From contig CAYZMH010000010.1 in NCBI GenBank assembly GCA_964479445.1, forward strand, positions 1 to 44,917: a stretch of 44,917 nucleotides of DNA, in the 5' to 3' direction. This document shows positions 25,161 to 33,790 of this stretch, in pieces; within the stretch, counting starts at the first letter, position 1; each line of letters begins with the position of its first letter. This DNA comes from CAYZMH01 sp964479445 (lineage in GTDB: Bacteria > Bacteroidota > Bacteroidia > Bacteroidales > GCA-2748055). The notes under the pieces were generated by a model. The model did not search any database, was not told the origin of the DNA, and saw nothing but the letters and a program-made list of their open reading frames with translations. The position numbers were made by a program, and so were the translations under genes.

Positions 25161-27092
25161 CTACATCGCCTTGAAGAGGTACTTGGAATCGACCACGGAA
25201 TAGACGCTTTTTATGATCCCTTCTTTGTCGAATCCACACTCCCTCTGCAGTTCTTCAGGGGTGCCCTGGTCCACGAACCGGTCGGGGATACCCAGCCGCT
25301 TTACCCGGGCCTGGTAGTTGTGCGTGCTCATGAATTCCAGCACGGCGCTTCCCATCCCGCCGGCGATGGATCCGTCCTCCACCGTGATGATCTTTTTGAA
25401 ACCGGAAAATACCTTTTTCAGCAGTTCGGTATCCAGGGGCTTGAGGAAACGAAGGTCAATATGAGCAATGCTGAGGTGACGCGCCTCCAGCTCATCGATC
25501 GCTTCGGCGACGGTGTTGCCGACCGGACCAATGGAGATGATGGCCACGTCCTCGCCATCCCTGAGGATCTGTCCTTTCCCGGTCTCAATTGTGCTGAAAG
25601 GCTTTTTCCAGTCGACCGTTACACCCCGCCCCCGGGGATAACGGATCACAAAGGGTCCGTCGTGATGCTGAGCCGAATACATGAGGTTGCGAAGCTCGAT
25701 CTCGTTCAGCGGCGAAGCAATGGTAAGGTTGGGTATGCACCGCATATAGGCCAGGTCATACGCCCCGTGGTGCGTGGCACCGTCTGCCCCCACCAGTCCG
25801 GCCCGGTCAAGACAGAACACCACCGGGAGATTCTGAATGGCCACGTCGTGGATCACCTGGTCATAGGCTCGCTGCATAAACGAGGAGTAGATATTGCAGT
25901 ATGGGGTCATTCCGGCTGCAGCCAACCCGGCTGAGAAAGTGACGGCATGCTGCTCGGCAATGCCCACATCGAAGGTACGGTCGGGTATCTTCTCCATCAT
26001 CACCTTCAGGGAGGAGCCGCTCGGCATGGCCGGGGTAATGCCCACGATCTTCCGGTTCTCTTCGGCCAGCTCCAGGAGCGTGTTGCCAAATACATCCTGG
26101 AAACGCGGCGGTTGTGGTTTGTCCGATTTCTTCACCAGGAACTCACCGGTCTTGCGGTCAAACTTGCCGCTTGGCGAATGAAAGATGGTCTGGTTAAGCT
26201 CTGCCTGCGGGAATCCCTTCCCTTTGCGGGTGAGGATGTGAAGTAATTTCGGACCGGGAATATCTTTCAGGTCCTCCAGGGCAGTGGTCAGGTGCAGGAC
26301 ATCATGACCGTCGACCGGACCGAAATAGCGGAAGTTGAACGACTCGAACAGGTTGCTCTGCTTCAGTACGATCGACTTCATGGCCGATTCGATCTTCTGC
26401 ACGTAGTGGCGGGCGTTCGGATTGATCTTGTTCAGGTAACCCATCAGGTTCCATACATCGGATCTTACCTTGTTGTAAGCCCTGGAGGTGGTGATGTCCA
26501 GCAGGTACTCCTTCATGGCCCCGACGCTGGGATCAATGGCCATGTTGTTGTCGTTCAGGATCACCAGCATATTTTTCTTTTCGTGCCCGACATTATTGAG
26601 CGCCTCGAAGGCCATCCCCCCGCTGAGTGCCCCATCCCCGATAACGGCTACCACCTGGCGGTCCTGCTCCCCGGTGTATTCATGTCCTACGCTCATCCCC
26701 AGGGCGGCGGATATGGAGGTGGATGAGTGCCCTACCCCGAATGCATCGTGTTCACTCTCCGATGGTTTTGGGAACCCACTGATCCCTTTGTATTTCCGGT
26801 TGGTGTGAAATTGGTCACGTCGCCCGGTAAGAATCTTGTGTCCGTATGCCTGGTGCCCTACATCCCAGATCAGCTTATCGAAGGGGGAATTAAATACGCG
26901 GTGCAGTGCCACGGTCAGCTCCACGACCCCCAGGCTGGCGCCGAAATGACCCGGATTGGAAGAGATGATGTCGATGATAAACTGCCGCAGTTCACGGCTT
27001 AGCTGTATGAGCTGCCGGGGCTCAAGGGGTTTGAGGTCGGCCGGACCATTGATTTGTTGTAAAAGCGGATATGCTTCCTCCTGGTTGCTCAT
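25161..27092 (-). CDS. dxs: 1-deoxy-D-xylulose-5-phosphate synthase
   Basis: 643 residues, normal length. Thiamine-diphosphate enzyme condensing pyruvate and glyceraldehyde 3-phosphate, the entry step of the MEP isoprenoid pathway and precursor supply for thiamine and pyridoxal. Marks: LIWDVGHQAYGHKILTGRR, the ThDP site GDGALSGGMAFEALNNV with NDNNMAI, the pyrimidine-domain GIAEQHAVTFSAGLA, and DGATHHGAYDLAYM in the C-terminal transketolase half. The ATG at 27092 is the first start and lies 20 bases after a -7 element. Confidence 0.96.
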   Translation of the reverse strand: MSNQEEAYPLLQQINGPADLKPLEPRQLIQLSRELRQFIIDIISSNPGHFGASLGVVELTVALHRVFNSPFDKLIWDVGHQAYGHKILTGRRDQFHTNRKYKGISGFPKPSESEHDAFGVGHSSTSISAALGMSVGHEYTGEQDRQVVAVIGDGALSGGMAFEALNNVGHEKKNMLVILNDNNMAIDPSVGAMKEYLLDITTSRAYNKVRSDVWNLMGYLNKINPNARHYVQKIESAMKSIVLKQSNLFESFNFRYFGPVDGHDVLHLTTALEDLKDIPGPKLLHILTRKGKGFPQAELNQTIFHSPSGKFDRKTGEFLVKKSDKPQPPRFQDVFGNTLLELAEENRKIVGITPAMPSGSSLKVMMEKIPDRTFDVGIAEQHAVTFSAGLAAAGMTPYCNIYSSFMQRAYDQVIHDVAIQNLPVVFCLDRAGLVGADGATHHGAYDLAYMRCIPNLTIASPLNEIELRNLMYSAQHHDGPFVIRYPRGRGVTVDWKKPFSTIETGKGQILRDGEDVAIISIGPVGNTVAEAIDELEARHLSIAHIDLRFLKPLDTELLKKVFSGFKKIITVEDGSIAGGMGSAVLEFMSTHNYQARVKRLGIPDRFVDQGTPEELQRECGFDKEGIIKSVYSVVDSKYLFKAM

Positions 27093-27111
27093 GAGAGATC
27101 ACTATTACCCG

Positions 27112-27119
27112 CAAAGATA
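27112..27119 (-). promoter_or_regulatory. Putative -7 element for dxs
   Basis: TATCTTTG on the minus strand, 19 bases before the ATG at 27092, an exact TAnnTTTG match. It implies a very short leader. No -33 TTG at standard spacing. Confidence 0.4.
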
Positions 27120-27275
27120 GTAAAACTTGCGGATGTTAATATCTTGTACCAATTGGTTAAAAAACAGGTGCCTCAATCGTCTTATTTTATGTAATTTTCG
27201 GTGTTCTCTGATTATAACAATTCAGGCTGCCAAACGGTTGCCGAATGTGACGCAATTAACGTTTATTAGCAGACT

Positions 27276-28277
27276 ATGATGAGTAACAAGTGGATCATCC
27301 TGGCCCTGGTTGTTGTCTCTTCCTCCTGTGTACCCGCCACCCAGTTCAGGGAAGTGGACCGGAAAAGTGAGTCGCTCCAGCAGGAACGGGATGAGCTGAT
27401 GGCTGAAAATGAACACCTGACCGTGCAGAACCGGGAGATGAAAGCGCGCATCAATAACGTGGAAGAGCGCCAGGAGGCGTTCGTGGAAGACAGTATCAGG
27501 CTGCACCGGCAGATACAGGAACAGAAAGAGGAGTTGGCCCGCCTGGAGCGGAAGTACGCCGACCTGGAAGAGACGCATGAATCCCTGCTGCGGGGCAATG
27601 CCCGGGAGACCAGGAGGCTGCTCAGCCAACTTCAGTCTACCCAGGAGGACCTGGCGAAAAAGGAGCAGCTCATGCGCGAGCTGGAAGGGGACCTCACCGA
27701 GCAAAGGCAAAATCTTACCCGGCTTCGTGCAGAGCTGGAAGCCAGGAATGCACGCCTGATGGAGATGGAGGAGATGCTCTACCGGAAAGACAGCATCATG
27801 AATGCCCTGCGCCGGACCGTTTCCGATGCATTGCTGGGTTTCGAGGGTCAGGGTCTTTCGGTTACACAGAAAAACGGTAAGGTGTATGTCTCCCTGGAAG
27901 AGAAATTGCTGTTCGGTTCGGGAAGTACCGTCGTGGACCCCAACGGCAAACGCGCCTTGCAACAACTGGCACGGGTGCTTGCGCGGAACCCGGAGATCCG
28001 GATCATGATCGAGGGGCATACCGACGATGTGCCGTTCCGGAAAGGATCCTCCATCAAGGATAACTGGGATCTGAGTGTGCTGAGGGCTACTTCTATCGTG
28101 CGTATCCTCCTGGAATCCGCCGATATCGATCCCAAACGGATCACCGCTGCCGGACGGGGCGAATTCCTGCCGGTGGATCCGGCCAAAACCCCGGAGGCGC
28201 GCCGCAAAAACCGGCGTACCGAGATCATCCTCTCGCCCAACCTGGACGAACTCTACAAGATCCTGGAGATCGACTGA
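27276..28277 (+). CDS. OmpA-family peptidoglycan-associated lipoprotein with long coiled coil
   Basis: 333 residues. Signal peptide followed by a lipobox (VSSSC), with the lipidated Cys at residue 18. Residues about 25-165 are an almost unbroken heptad coiled coil rich in Glu, Arg and Leu (for example LQQERDELMAENEHL). The C-terminal 110 residues form an OmpA-like domain: LLFGSGSTVVDPNGKRAL, MIEGHTDDVPF, and the peptidoglycan-binding Asp and Arg in NWDLSVLRATS and RRKNRRTEI. It likely tethers the outer membrane to the cell wall, the coiled coil acting as a spacer. Single gene, divergent from dxs. Confidence 0.9.
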   Translation: MMSNKWIILALVVVSSSCVPATQFREVDRKSESLQQERDELMAENEHLTVQNREMKARINNVEERQEAFVEDSIRLHRQIQEQKEELARLERKYADLEETHESLLRGNARETRRLLSQLQSTQEDLAKKEQLMRELEGDLTEQRQNLTRLRAELEARNARLMEMEEMLYRKDSIMNALRRTVSDALLGFEGQGLSVTQKNGKVYVSLEEKLLFGSGSTVVDPNGKRALQQLARVLARNPEIRIMIEGHTDDVPFRKGSSIKDNWDLSVLRATSIVRILLESADIDPKRITAAGRGEFLPVDPAKTPEARRKNRRTEIILSPNLDELYKILEID

Positions 28278-28282
28278 CCCCA

Positions 28283-28332
28283 TAAAAAACCGCATACCCG
28301 GAAACGTAACTATGTACGCCGGAATATGCGGT
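28283..28332 (-). terminator. Terminator of the pyrH-frr unit
   Basis: On the minus strand a stem ACCGCATA/TATGCGGT, extended by CCGG pairing, encloses about 17-28 bases and is followed by a T6 run (28284-28289). It lies 23 bases beyond the frr stop. The T run exists only for leftward transcription. Confidence 0.75.
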
Positions 28333-28354
28333 GAATCGGTATGGGAAATGACCG

Positions 28355-28918
28355 CTAGATGGTCATAATGTCCTCTTCCTTGGCTTCAACCACCTGGTCA
28401 ACCTTCTCTGTCATCTTATCGGTGAGCTCCTGGACCTTCTCCTCGGCCCGCTTGGCATCATCCTCGGCCAGCCCCTCTTTCTGCATGCTTTTGATCTCAT
28501 CGTTGGCTTCCCGGCGGGCATTGCGGACACTCACCCGGGCATTCTCCCCTTCATTTTTCACCTGTTTCACCAGGCTAACACGCCGCTCCTCGGTAAGGGT
28601 AGGAATGATCAGCCGGATGATCTCGCCGTTGTTTACGGGCGTGATCCCCACGTTGGAGTTCATGATCGCCTTCTCGATAGGCTCGATCATCTTCTTTTCC
28701 CATGGCTGGATCGCAATGGTTTTGGCATCGGGGGTGCTCACATTGGAAACCTGGTTTAACGGGGTGGGAGTACCGTAATACTCCACCGTGATCCCGTCCA
28801 GGATATGGATATTCGCCTTTCCTGCCCTGATGCGGCTCAATTCACTCTCAAGGTGATCGATGGCCTTATCCATCTTCTCTTTGGACATGTCGTAGACCAG
28901 TTGAACCTCTTCATTCAT
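28355..28918 (-). CDS. frr: Ribosome recycling factor
   Basis: 187 residues, the usual size. With EF-G it splits the post-termination ribosome. Hallmarks: SELSRIRAGKANIHILDGI, VEYYGTPTPLNQVSNVS, AIQPWEKKMIEPIEKAI, MNSNVGITPVNNGEIIRL, PTLTEERRVSLVKQVK and the N-terminal and C-terminal helices of the three-helix domain. It lies 34 bases downstream of pyrH and they form one unit; the order tsf, pyrH, frr is common in bacteria. Confidence 0.97.
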   Translation of the reverse strand: MNEEVQLVYDMSKEKMDKAIDHLESELSRIRAGKANIHILDGITVEYYGTPTPLNQVSNVSTPDAKTIAIQPWEKKMIEPIEKAIMNSNVGITPVNNGEIIRLIIPTLTEERRVSLVKQVKNEGENARVSVRNARREANDEIKSMQKEGLAEDDAKRAEEKVQELTDKMTEKVDQVVEAKEEDIMTI

Positions 28919-28952
28919 GGTGTGTTCGTTTTAATGAAAAGTCCTAATTTAT

Positions 28953-29663
28953 TTAAATTTTAACTAAAGTTCCAATTTTTTCCCCTGAAATCAACTTTTT
29001 AAGGTTCCCTTTCTCGTTCATATTGAAAACAACCACAGGCAGTTCATTCTCCCGGCACATGGCAAAAGCAGTCTGATCCAGCACCCGCAGATTCTTCTCA
29101 ATGGCCTCCCCGAAGGTGATCTCATCGAACTTTTCAGCCTCCGTATCTTTCTCCGGATCACTGGTGTAAATGCCGTCTACCCGGGTGCCCTTCAGCATGG
29201 CATCGGCCTCGATCTCCACAGCACGCAGCGAAGCCGCCGTGTCGGTGGTGAAATAAGGATTGCCCGTACCGCCCGAGAAGATCACGATATCTCCGTCCTG
29301 CAGGGCCTCCACTACCCGGGGCTTGTAATAAAACTCCGCAACCGGTTCCATGCGAAACGCCGTAAAAAGACGCGACTTCACACTCTTTGATTCAAAAGCC
29401 GACTGCAGGGCCAGTCCGTTGATAACCGTGGCAAGCATCCCCATGTAATCCCCTTTCACCCGGTCATACCCGTCCTGTACCCCGGATATCCCGCGGAAAA
29501 TATTGCCGCCGCCAATGACGATGGCCACTTCCACCCCGGATCGCGAGATCTCAATGATCTCATCCACGTAGTCATTCATCCGCCGGGGATCAATCCCGTG
29601 TGAGCGCCCGGCCATGAGCGCTTCACCGCTCAGCTTGAGCAATACCCGTTTGTAGCTTGCCAT
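28953..29663 (-). CDS. pyrH: UMP kinase
   Basis: 236 residues. Phosphorylates UMP to UDP in pyrimidine nucleotide synthesis, acting as a hexamer of the amino-acid-kinase fold. Visible: YKRVLLKLSGEALMAG at the N-terminus, VAIVIGGGNIFRG, the DYMGMLATVINGLALQ segment, FSGGTGNPYFTTDTAA and DGIYTSDPEKDTEAEKFD. Start at the ATG 29663. The tsf terminator separates it from the ribosomal protein block, so it may have its own promoter. Confidence 0.97.
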   Translation of the reverse strand: MASYKRVLLKLSGEALMAGRSHGIDPRRMNDYVDEIIEISRSGVEVAIVIGGGNIFRGISGVQDGYDRVKGDYMGMLATVINGLALQSAFESKSVKSRLFTAFRMEPVAEFYYKPRVVEALQDGDIVIFSGGTGNPYFTTDTAASLRAVEIEADAMLKGTRVDGIYTSDPEKDTEAEKFDEITFGEAIEKNLRVLDQTAFAMCRENELPVVVFNMNEKGNLKKLISGEKIGTLVKI

Positions 29664-29742
29664 AGTATCTAGTTTGGTACGAATTTAACAATATTTGGTA
29701 ATCGGAACGGCCTCCGGGAAGAAGTTCCGCACCGCTGCGCAT

Positions 29743-29773
29743 AAAAAAAGGCCATCCGGATGAATGGCCTTTT
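29743..29773. terminator. Terminator after tsf
   Basis: Stem 29746-29755 with 29764-29773 (AAAAGGCCAT/ATGGCCTTTT), an 8-base loop, with a T7 run on the minus strand. It closes the rplM-rpsI-rpsB-tsf unit. Confidence 0.8.
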
Positions 29774-29790
29774 AAGACTATGAAAAAATG

Positions 29791-30612
29791 TCACTTCACT
29801 GAATAACGCTTGAATGCAGTAACCGTCAGTTCCTTATCGGATTCCTGTAGGTACTGCTTTACCGTTTTTTTATTGTCCTTGGTGAACTCCTGGTTCAACA
29901 GGGTATTATCCTTGACAAACTTGTTGACCATCCCCTCGGCGATCCGGTCCACAATGTTCTCGGGCTTCCCCTCGGCAAGCGCCTTTTCACGGCCCAATGC
30001 CTTCTCCTTCTCAATCGCTTCTGCCGGAACATCGTCCTTGTCAATGGCAACGGGCGACATGGCAGCTACCTGCATGGCCACATCCTTGGCTGCCTGCTCG
30101 TCCACATCCTTCTTGTTGAATCCCACCAGTGTGGCCAGGTTGTTACCCATGTGGTTGTAAGCGACCACCTTCTCAGCCTCTACATAGTCGTAGTAAGCCA
30201 GCTCCAGCTTCTCGCCGATCACCCCGGTCTGCTCGGTTACCTTCTCATCTATGGTCTTTCCATCCAGGGTGAGCGCTTTCAGAGCTTGCAGGTCAGCAGG
30301 CTTCTCTGCCAGGGCCAGGTCCAGGATCGAAGTGGCAAATGCAATGAAATTTTCGTTCTTGGCCACAAAATCGGTTTCGCAATTCAATGAGATCAGGGCA
30401 CCGAAATTCCCATCCACCTTTGCCTGAACATTGCCTTCACTGGCTTCACGATCGGCACGCTTGCTGGCTACCGCCTGCCCCTTCTTACGAATGATCTCTA
30501 TCGCTTTATCAAAATCACCTTCTGCCTCCTGGAGAGCTTTCTTGCAATCCATCATCCCGGCTCCGGTTGTTTTTCTTAATTTACTGACATCAGCAGCTTT
30601 TATTTCAGCCAT
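29791..30612 (-). CDS. tsf: Translation elongation factor Ts
   Basis: 273 residues. Nucleotide exchange factor for EF-Tu. Marks: VSKLRKTTGAGMMDCKKAL and the UBA-like N-terminus, IEIIRKKGQAVASKRADREA, the core NCETDFVAKNENF, and VAMQVAAMSPVAIDKDDVP. The C-terminal YLQESDKELTVTAFKRYSVK is a complete ending. Last gene of the ribosomal unit, 25 bases downstream of rpsB, and closed by a terminator. Confidence 0.97.
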   Translation of the reverse strand: MAEIKAADVSKLRKTTGAGMMDCKKALQEAEGDFDKAIEIIRKKGQAVASKRADREASEGNVQAKVDGNFGALISLNCETDFVAKNENFIAFATSILDLALAEKPADLQALKALTLDGKTIDEKVTEQTGVIGEKLELAYYDYVEAEKVVAYNHMGNNLATLVGFNKKDVDEQAAKDVAMQVAAMSPVAIDKDDVPAEAIEKEKALGREKALAEGKPENIVDRIAEGMVNKFVKDNTLLNQEFTKDNKKTVKQYLQESDKELTVTAFKRYSVK

Positions 30613-30637
30613 TTCTTAATGTTTTAATAGGTGAATA

Positions 30638-31639
30638 TTACTCCTTTTTAGAATCGTCTGAAGCATCAGCCTCCTCCGGTTTTGCTTCTTTGTCAGCCTT
30701 GTCTTCGGGCGATGATGCACTCTTTGTTGCCGGCTCTTTGGCGGCTTCCTTCCCTGCGCTCTCATCGGCTTTCTCCTTGCCTGCTTCCTCTTTACCGGAA
30801 GCCTTCTTACTTACTTTAGCTTCTGACTTATCCTCTCTCTTTGCCGTCTTGGCCTCTTCCTTGACCTCTTTCTTATCTGTCCTGGCTGCCGATTTCTCCT
30901 CTTTCTTCGCTTTCTTCTCCCTGGCAGTGGCTGCTTCCTTCTCTTTCTCCATCTTCCGCTCGTTCAGACCCTCTTCCACGGCAGCGGCAATGTAATCCAC
31001 GATCAGGTCGATCGATTTGGATGCATCGTCGTTGGCCGGAATGGGAAAGTCAATGTTGGTCGGATCCGAATTGGTGTCCACTATGGCAAACACCGGAATG
31101 TTCAACCGTTTGGCTTCCCTTACGGCAATGTACTCCTTGCTGATGTCCACGATAAACATGGCCGCGGGCAACCGCGTGAGATCGGCAATGCTGCCGAACA
31201 TCTTCTCGAGCTTGGCACGCTGACGCGTGATCTGCAATTTTTCGCGCTTGGCGAGGGTGTCAAAGGTGCCGTCGGAAGCCATCTTGTCAATGGCCGACAT
31301 CTTCTTTACCGCTTTCCGGATGGTCGGGAAGTTGGTGAGCATTCCGCCCGGCCAGCGTTCCGTTACATACGGCATATTGGTCTGCTTGATGCGCTCCGAA
31401 ACAATGTCTTTCGCCTGCTTCTTGGTGGCCACGAAGAGGATCTTTCGCCCCGATTTGGCAATCTGCTTGAGCGCATTCGCTGCTTCTTCCATTTTGGCCT
31501 CGGTCTTGTTGAGGTCAATGATGTGGATCCCGTTCTTCTCCATGAAGATATAGGGCGCCATGGCGGGGTTCCACTTTCTCTTCAGGTGACCGAAATGGAC
31601 ACCTGCATCCAATAACTCCTGAAAACTTGTCTTTGGCAT
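30638..31639 (-). CDS. rpsB: Ribosomal protein S2 with long charged C-terminal extension
   Basis: 333 residues, against some 230-280 in most bacteria. The first about 227 are a normal S2: LLDAGVHFGHLKRKWNPAM, YIFMEKNGIHIIDLNKTE, VTERWPGGMLTNFPTIRKA, LPAAMFIVDISKEYIAVREA and NIDFPIPANDDASKSIDLI. The last about 106 residues are low-complexity, almost only Lys, Glu, Ala, Asp and Ser, with no predicted fold. Extended S2 tails occur in other Bacteroidota, so this is not a sequencing fault: the frame is maintained and ends in DDSKKE. S2 binds the back of the 30S subunit and helps S1 docking. Preceded by a structured 92-base leader after rpsI. Confidence 0.95.
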   Translation of the reverse strand: MPKTSFQELLDAGVHFGHLKRKWNPAMAPYIFMEKNGIHIIDLNKTEAKMEEAANALKQIAKSGRKILFVATKKQAKDIVSERIKQTNMPYVTERWPGGMLTNFPTIRKAVKKMSAIDKMASDGTFDTLAKREKLQITRQRAKLEKMFGSIADLTRLPAAMFIVDISKEYIAVREAKRLNIPVFAIVDTNSDPTNIDFPIPANDDASKSIDLIVDYIAAAVEEGLNERKMEKEKEAATAREKKAKKEEKSAARTDKKEVKEEAKTAKREDKSEAKVSKKASGKEEAGKEKADESAGKEAAKEPATKSASSPEDKADKEAKPEEADASDDSKKE

Positions 31640-31659
31640 GTTGTGTTTTTTTGCTGGTC

Positions 31660-31697
31660 AACCAACAGGTAGTCCTGATTCCGGAGTCCTGCCGGTT
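31660..31697 (-). promoter_or_regulatory. Structured leader hairpin upstream of rpsB
   Basis: In the minus-strand RNA, AACCGGCAGG and CCUGUUGGUU form a 10-bp stem with two G-U pairs around an 18-base loop. On the plus strand the same positions would be A-C mismatches, so the fold favours the transcribed strand. It ends 20 bases before the rpsB ATG. A role in S2 feedback control is a guess. Confidence 0.35.
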
Positions 31698-31731
31698 TCG
31701 CAAGATGTGTATTTCAATTCTGGTTGTCTGA

Positions 31732-32118
31732 TTAACGCTTGCTGAACTGGAAGCGCTTCCGTGCTTTGGGCTGCCCCGGCTTCTTCCGCTCTACGACACG
31801 GTCATCGCGGGTAACGAACCCTTCCGAGCGTAACGTAGTCTTGTACTCGGGATCAATCTTGATCAACGCGCGGGCAATGGCAAGACGGGCAGCCTCGGCC
31901 TGACCCTTGATGCCGCCGCCGGCAATGTTGAGCTTGACATCGTATTTCTCTTTGAGCTGAAGGGCATTCAGCGGCTGGTCTACCACGTAATGCAACTGAC
32001 CGTATGGAAAGTACGTTTTGTAGTCCTTGTCATTGACCATGATCTGACCCTTGCCCTCGCTGAGGTAAGCACGGGCAATGGCCCTTTTTCTTCTTCCAAT
32101 GGTATTGATAGCCTCCAT
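31732..32118 (-). CDS. rpsI: Ribosomal protein S9
   Basis: 128 residues, typical size. Component of the 30S head whose C-terminal tail reaches the P-site tRNA anticodon. Visible: IGRRKRAIARAYLSEGKGQI, the GGGIKGQAEAARLAIARAL segment and the basic C-terminus KPGQPKARKRFQFSKR. It lies 5 bases downstream of rplM, the standard L13-S9 pair. Confidence 0.98.
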   Translation of the reverse strand: MEAINTIGRRKRAIARAYLSEGKGQIMVNDKDYKTYFPYGQLHYVVDQPLNALQLKEKYDVKLNIAGGGIKGQAEAARLAIARALIKIDPEYKTTLRSEGFVTRDDRVVERKKPGQPKARKRFQFSKR

Positions 32119-32123
32119 AATAA

Positions 32124-32579
32124 CTATTTAATCGTATTTAAATCAATTTTTTTCGGTTTCTGCGCTTCATGCGGATGCTCCTCCCCGGCAAATACATGCA
32201 GGTTCCGGAACAACTCGCTTCCCAGCCGGTTTTTGGGAAGCATCCCCTTGACAGCATTCTCCACGATCGCCGTCGGCCGCTTCTTTAACAGGTCGGCAGG
32301 CTTGTCAATTTTCTGTCCGCCCGGGTACCCCGAATGACGCACATACTCTTTCTGATCAAACTTTTTACCGGTCATGGCCACCTTCTCCGCATTGATGATG
32401 ATCACGTTATCCCCGCCATCAACATGCGGTGTGAAATCCGGCTTGTGCTTGCCGCGCAGGATCATCGCCACCCGGGAAGCCATCCGTCCCAAAGGCTGAT
32501 CCTTTGCATCCACAAGGATCCACTCCTTGTTCACTGTATTCTTGTTCGCTGAAACCGTCTTATAACTCAATGTGTTCAC
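32124..32579 (-). CDS. rplM: Ribosomal protein L13
   Basis: 151 residues from a GTG at 32579. Typical Bacteroidota L13 begins with the TLSYKTVSANK pattern directly after the initiator, so this GTG is preferred over the longer frame to 32654, which runs through the promoter. Marks: NKEWILVDAKDQPLGRMASR, GDNVIIINAEKVAMTGKKF, YPGGQKIDKPADLL and VKGMLPKNRLGSELFRNL. First gene of the leftward rplM-rpsI-rpsB-tsf unit. Confidence 0.96.
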   Translation of the reverse strand: MNTLSYKTVSANKNTVNKEWILVDAKDQPLGRMASRVAMILRGKHKPDFTPHVDGGDNVIIINAEKVAMTGKKFDQKEYVRHSGYPGGQKIDKPADLLKKRPTAIVENAVKGMLPKNRLGSELFRNLHVFAGEEHPHEAQKPKKIDLNTIK

Positions 32580-32632
32580 GTTTACTATGTTTAATTCCTG
32601 ACTAAAAGCTACCGCCTGATTTTTGTGGTTCG

Positions 32633-32661
32633 CAAAAATACAAATCTTTTTCATAAATCAA
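32633..32661 (-). promoter_or_regulatory. Promoter of the rplM-rpsI-rpsB-tsf unit
   Basis: On the minus strand: TTG, an 18-base spacer, then TATTTTTG. The predicted transcript starts about 47 bases before the GTG at 32579. Its position rules out the longer L13 start. Confidence 0.6.
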
Positions 32662-32812
32662 GAACATATCAACAATTTATTTCCCGATAATTCAAAATCC
32701 ACAATTCCAAGGACATACCCCTCTTTTTCGTTCCGCCTGCCACCCCGGTCCGACCCGGTTTTCAACAGTTCTTCCTTTTTAATTACCTTTAACCACTCAA
32801 AACACCCATCCC

Positions 32813-33790
32813 ATGAAACGACCAGGTTGGCTGCTCCTGTTGCTGCTGCTTACGCGGAACCTGACCATGGCGCAAACCCCCGAGGCCCGGTTCACGTTCG
32901 ACCACATCCTGGATAACCGGGAATACTTTTCCGATTATGCGTGGCCGCAAACCATATTCGGGGTGCGGCTCGACGCGCAGGCGGTCTTTCGCCTCGATTC
33001 GGTGCATAGCGTGGGGGGCGGACTCAATTACATGTACGAGTTCGGGGGGGCGATCCGCGATGTTCCGCTTACCGTCGACCTCTATTACCATATGGATCTG
33101 CCCAACCTGTCACTTTACCTGGGTTCGTTCCCCCGCAAAGGGGTGGTGGAACACCCGCTCTTTATGCTTACCGATACCCTGGATTATTACCGCCCCAATG
33201 TAGAGGGCGCTTCGGTTACCCTGAAAGGAGAGTGGGGAAGATTCCAGGGGTGGATCGACTGGACCGGCAGGGAGTCACAGGTGCAACGCGAGCAGTTCCT
33301 GGCCGGAATCGACAGCCGGATCAACCGGGGGATCTTCTTCCTGGAACCCTCCCTGGTGATGTACCATAACGCGCGAAGCCTCGATCCCGGCGATACTGAA
33401 CCACTGCAGGATAACGGTGCGGTGTCGCTGCTCGGGGGAGCAGACCTGGCCAGCCTTGCCCGGTGGAAAGAGCTCTGGCTGGCAACGGGATATGCCGCTT
33501 CGTACAACCGTTTTCGCCCCGATCCGGTCTTATGGTCAGACGGGTGGATGATCCGGGGAGCAGCCACGTATACGATTTTTGCCCTGCGCGGAGTTTATTA
33601 TAATGGCGACCCCCTGCACGTGGAGTACGGGGAACCGTTCTACCGGTCGGGGAACTACGGGAGGATCGGACTCTTTGTGGATCCTTTCCCCAACCCTGCC
33701 TTCCGGGCAAGGCTCGGATGGAACCTCCACATGGTGGGGGGAGAAGGGGTCCACCATTCGCAACAATTGCTGTTAACGATCAAATTTTGA
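32813..33790 (+). CDS. Predicted outer-membrane beta-barrel protein, function unknown
   Basis: 325 residues. A leucine-rich signal peptide (residues 5-20, cleavage after TMAQ) is followed by alternating short strands with many aromatic residues and a C-terminal Phe (LLLTIKF), as in outer-membrane barrels. Segments such as FGVRLDAQAVFRLDSVHSVG and GYAASYNRFRPDP look like porin strands. I do not recognise the family. Its stop overlaps the start of the O-antigen ligase-like gene, so the two are co-translated; a joint role in surface glycan biology is inferred from this alone. A TACCTTTA box at 32784-32791 with a TTTTC 20 bases upstream could be its promoter. Confidence 0.7.
   Translation: MKRPGWLLLLLLLTRNLTMAQTPEARFTFDHILDNREYFSDYAWPQTIFGVRLDAQAVFRLDSVHSVGGGLNYMYEFGGAIRDVPLTVDLYYHMDLPNLSLYLGSFPRKGVVEHPLFMLTDTLDYYRPNVEGASVTLKGEWGRFQGWIDWTGRESQVQREQFLAGIDSRINRGIFFLEPSLVMYHNARSLDPGDTEPLQDNGAVSLLGGADLASLARWKELWLATGYAASYNRFRPDPVLWSDGWMIRGAATYTIFALRGVYYNGDPLHVEYGEPFYRSGNYGRIGLFVDPFPNPAFRARLGWNLHMVGGEGVHHSQQLLLTIKF

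Noticed and set aside
24274..25239. 321-codon open frame antisense to the aldehyde dehydrogenase gene
   Set aside because: The sense gene has the full ALDH active site; the antisense frame shows no conserved motif and also runs into the end of dxs.
27222..28295. 357-codon open frame antisense to the OmpA-family lipoprotein gene
   Set aside because: The plus-strand gene has a lipobox, coiled coil and a complete OmpA domain. The antisense frame is rich in Leu, Pro, Gln and His, typical of reading the reverse of a Glu/Arg-rich coiled coil, and has no family character.
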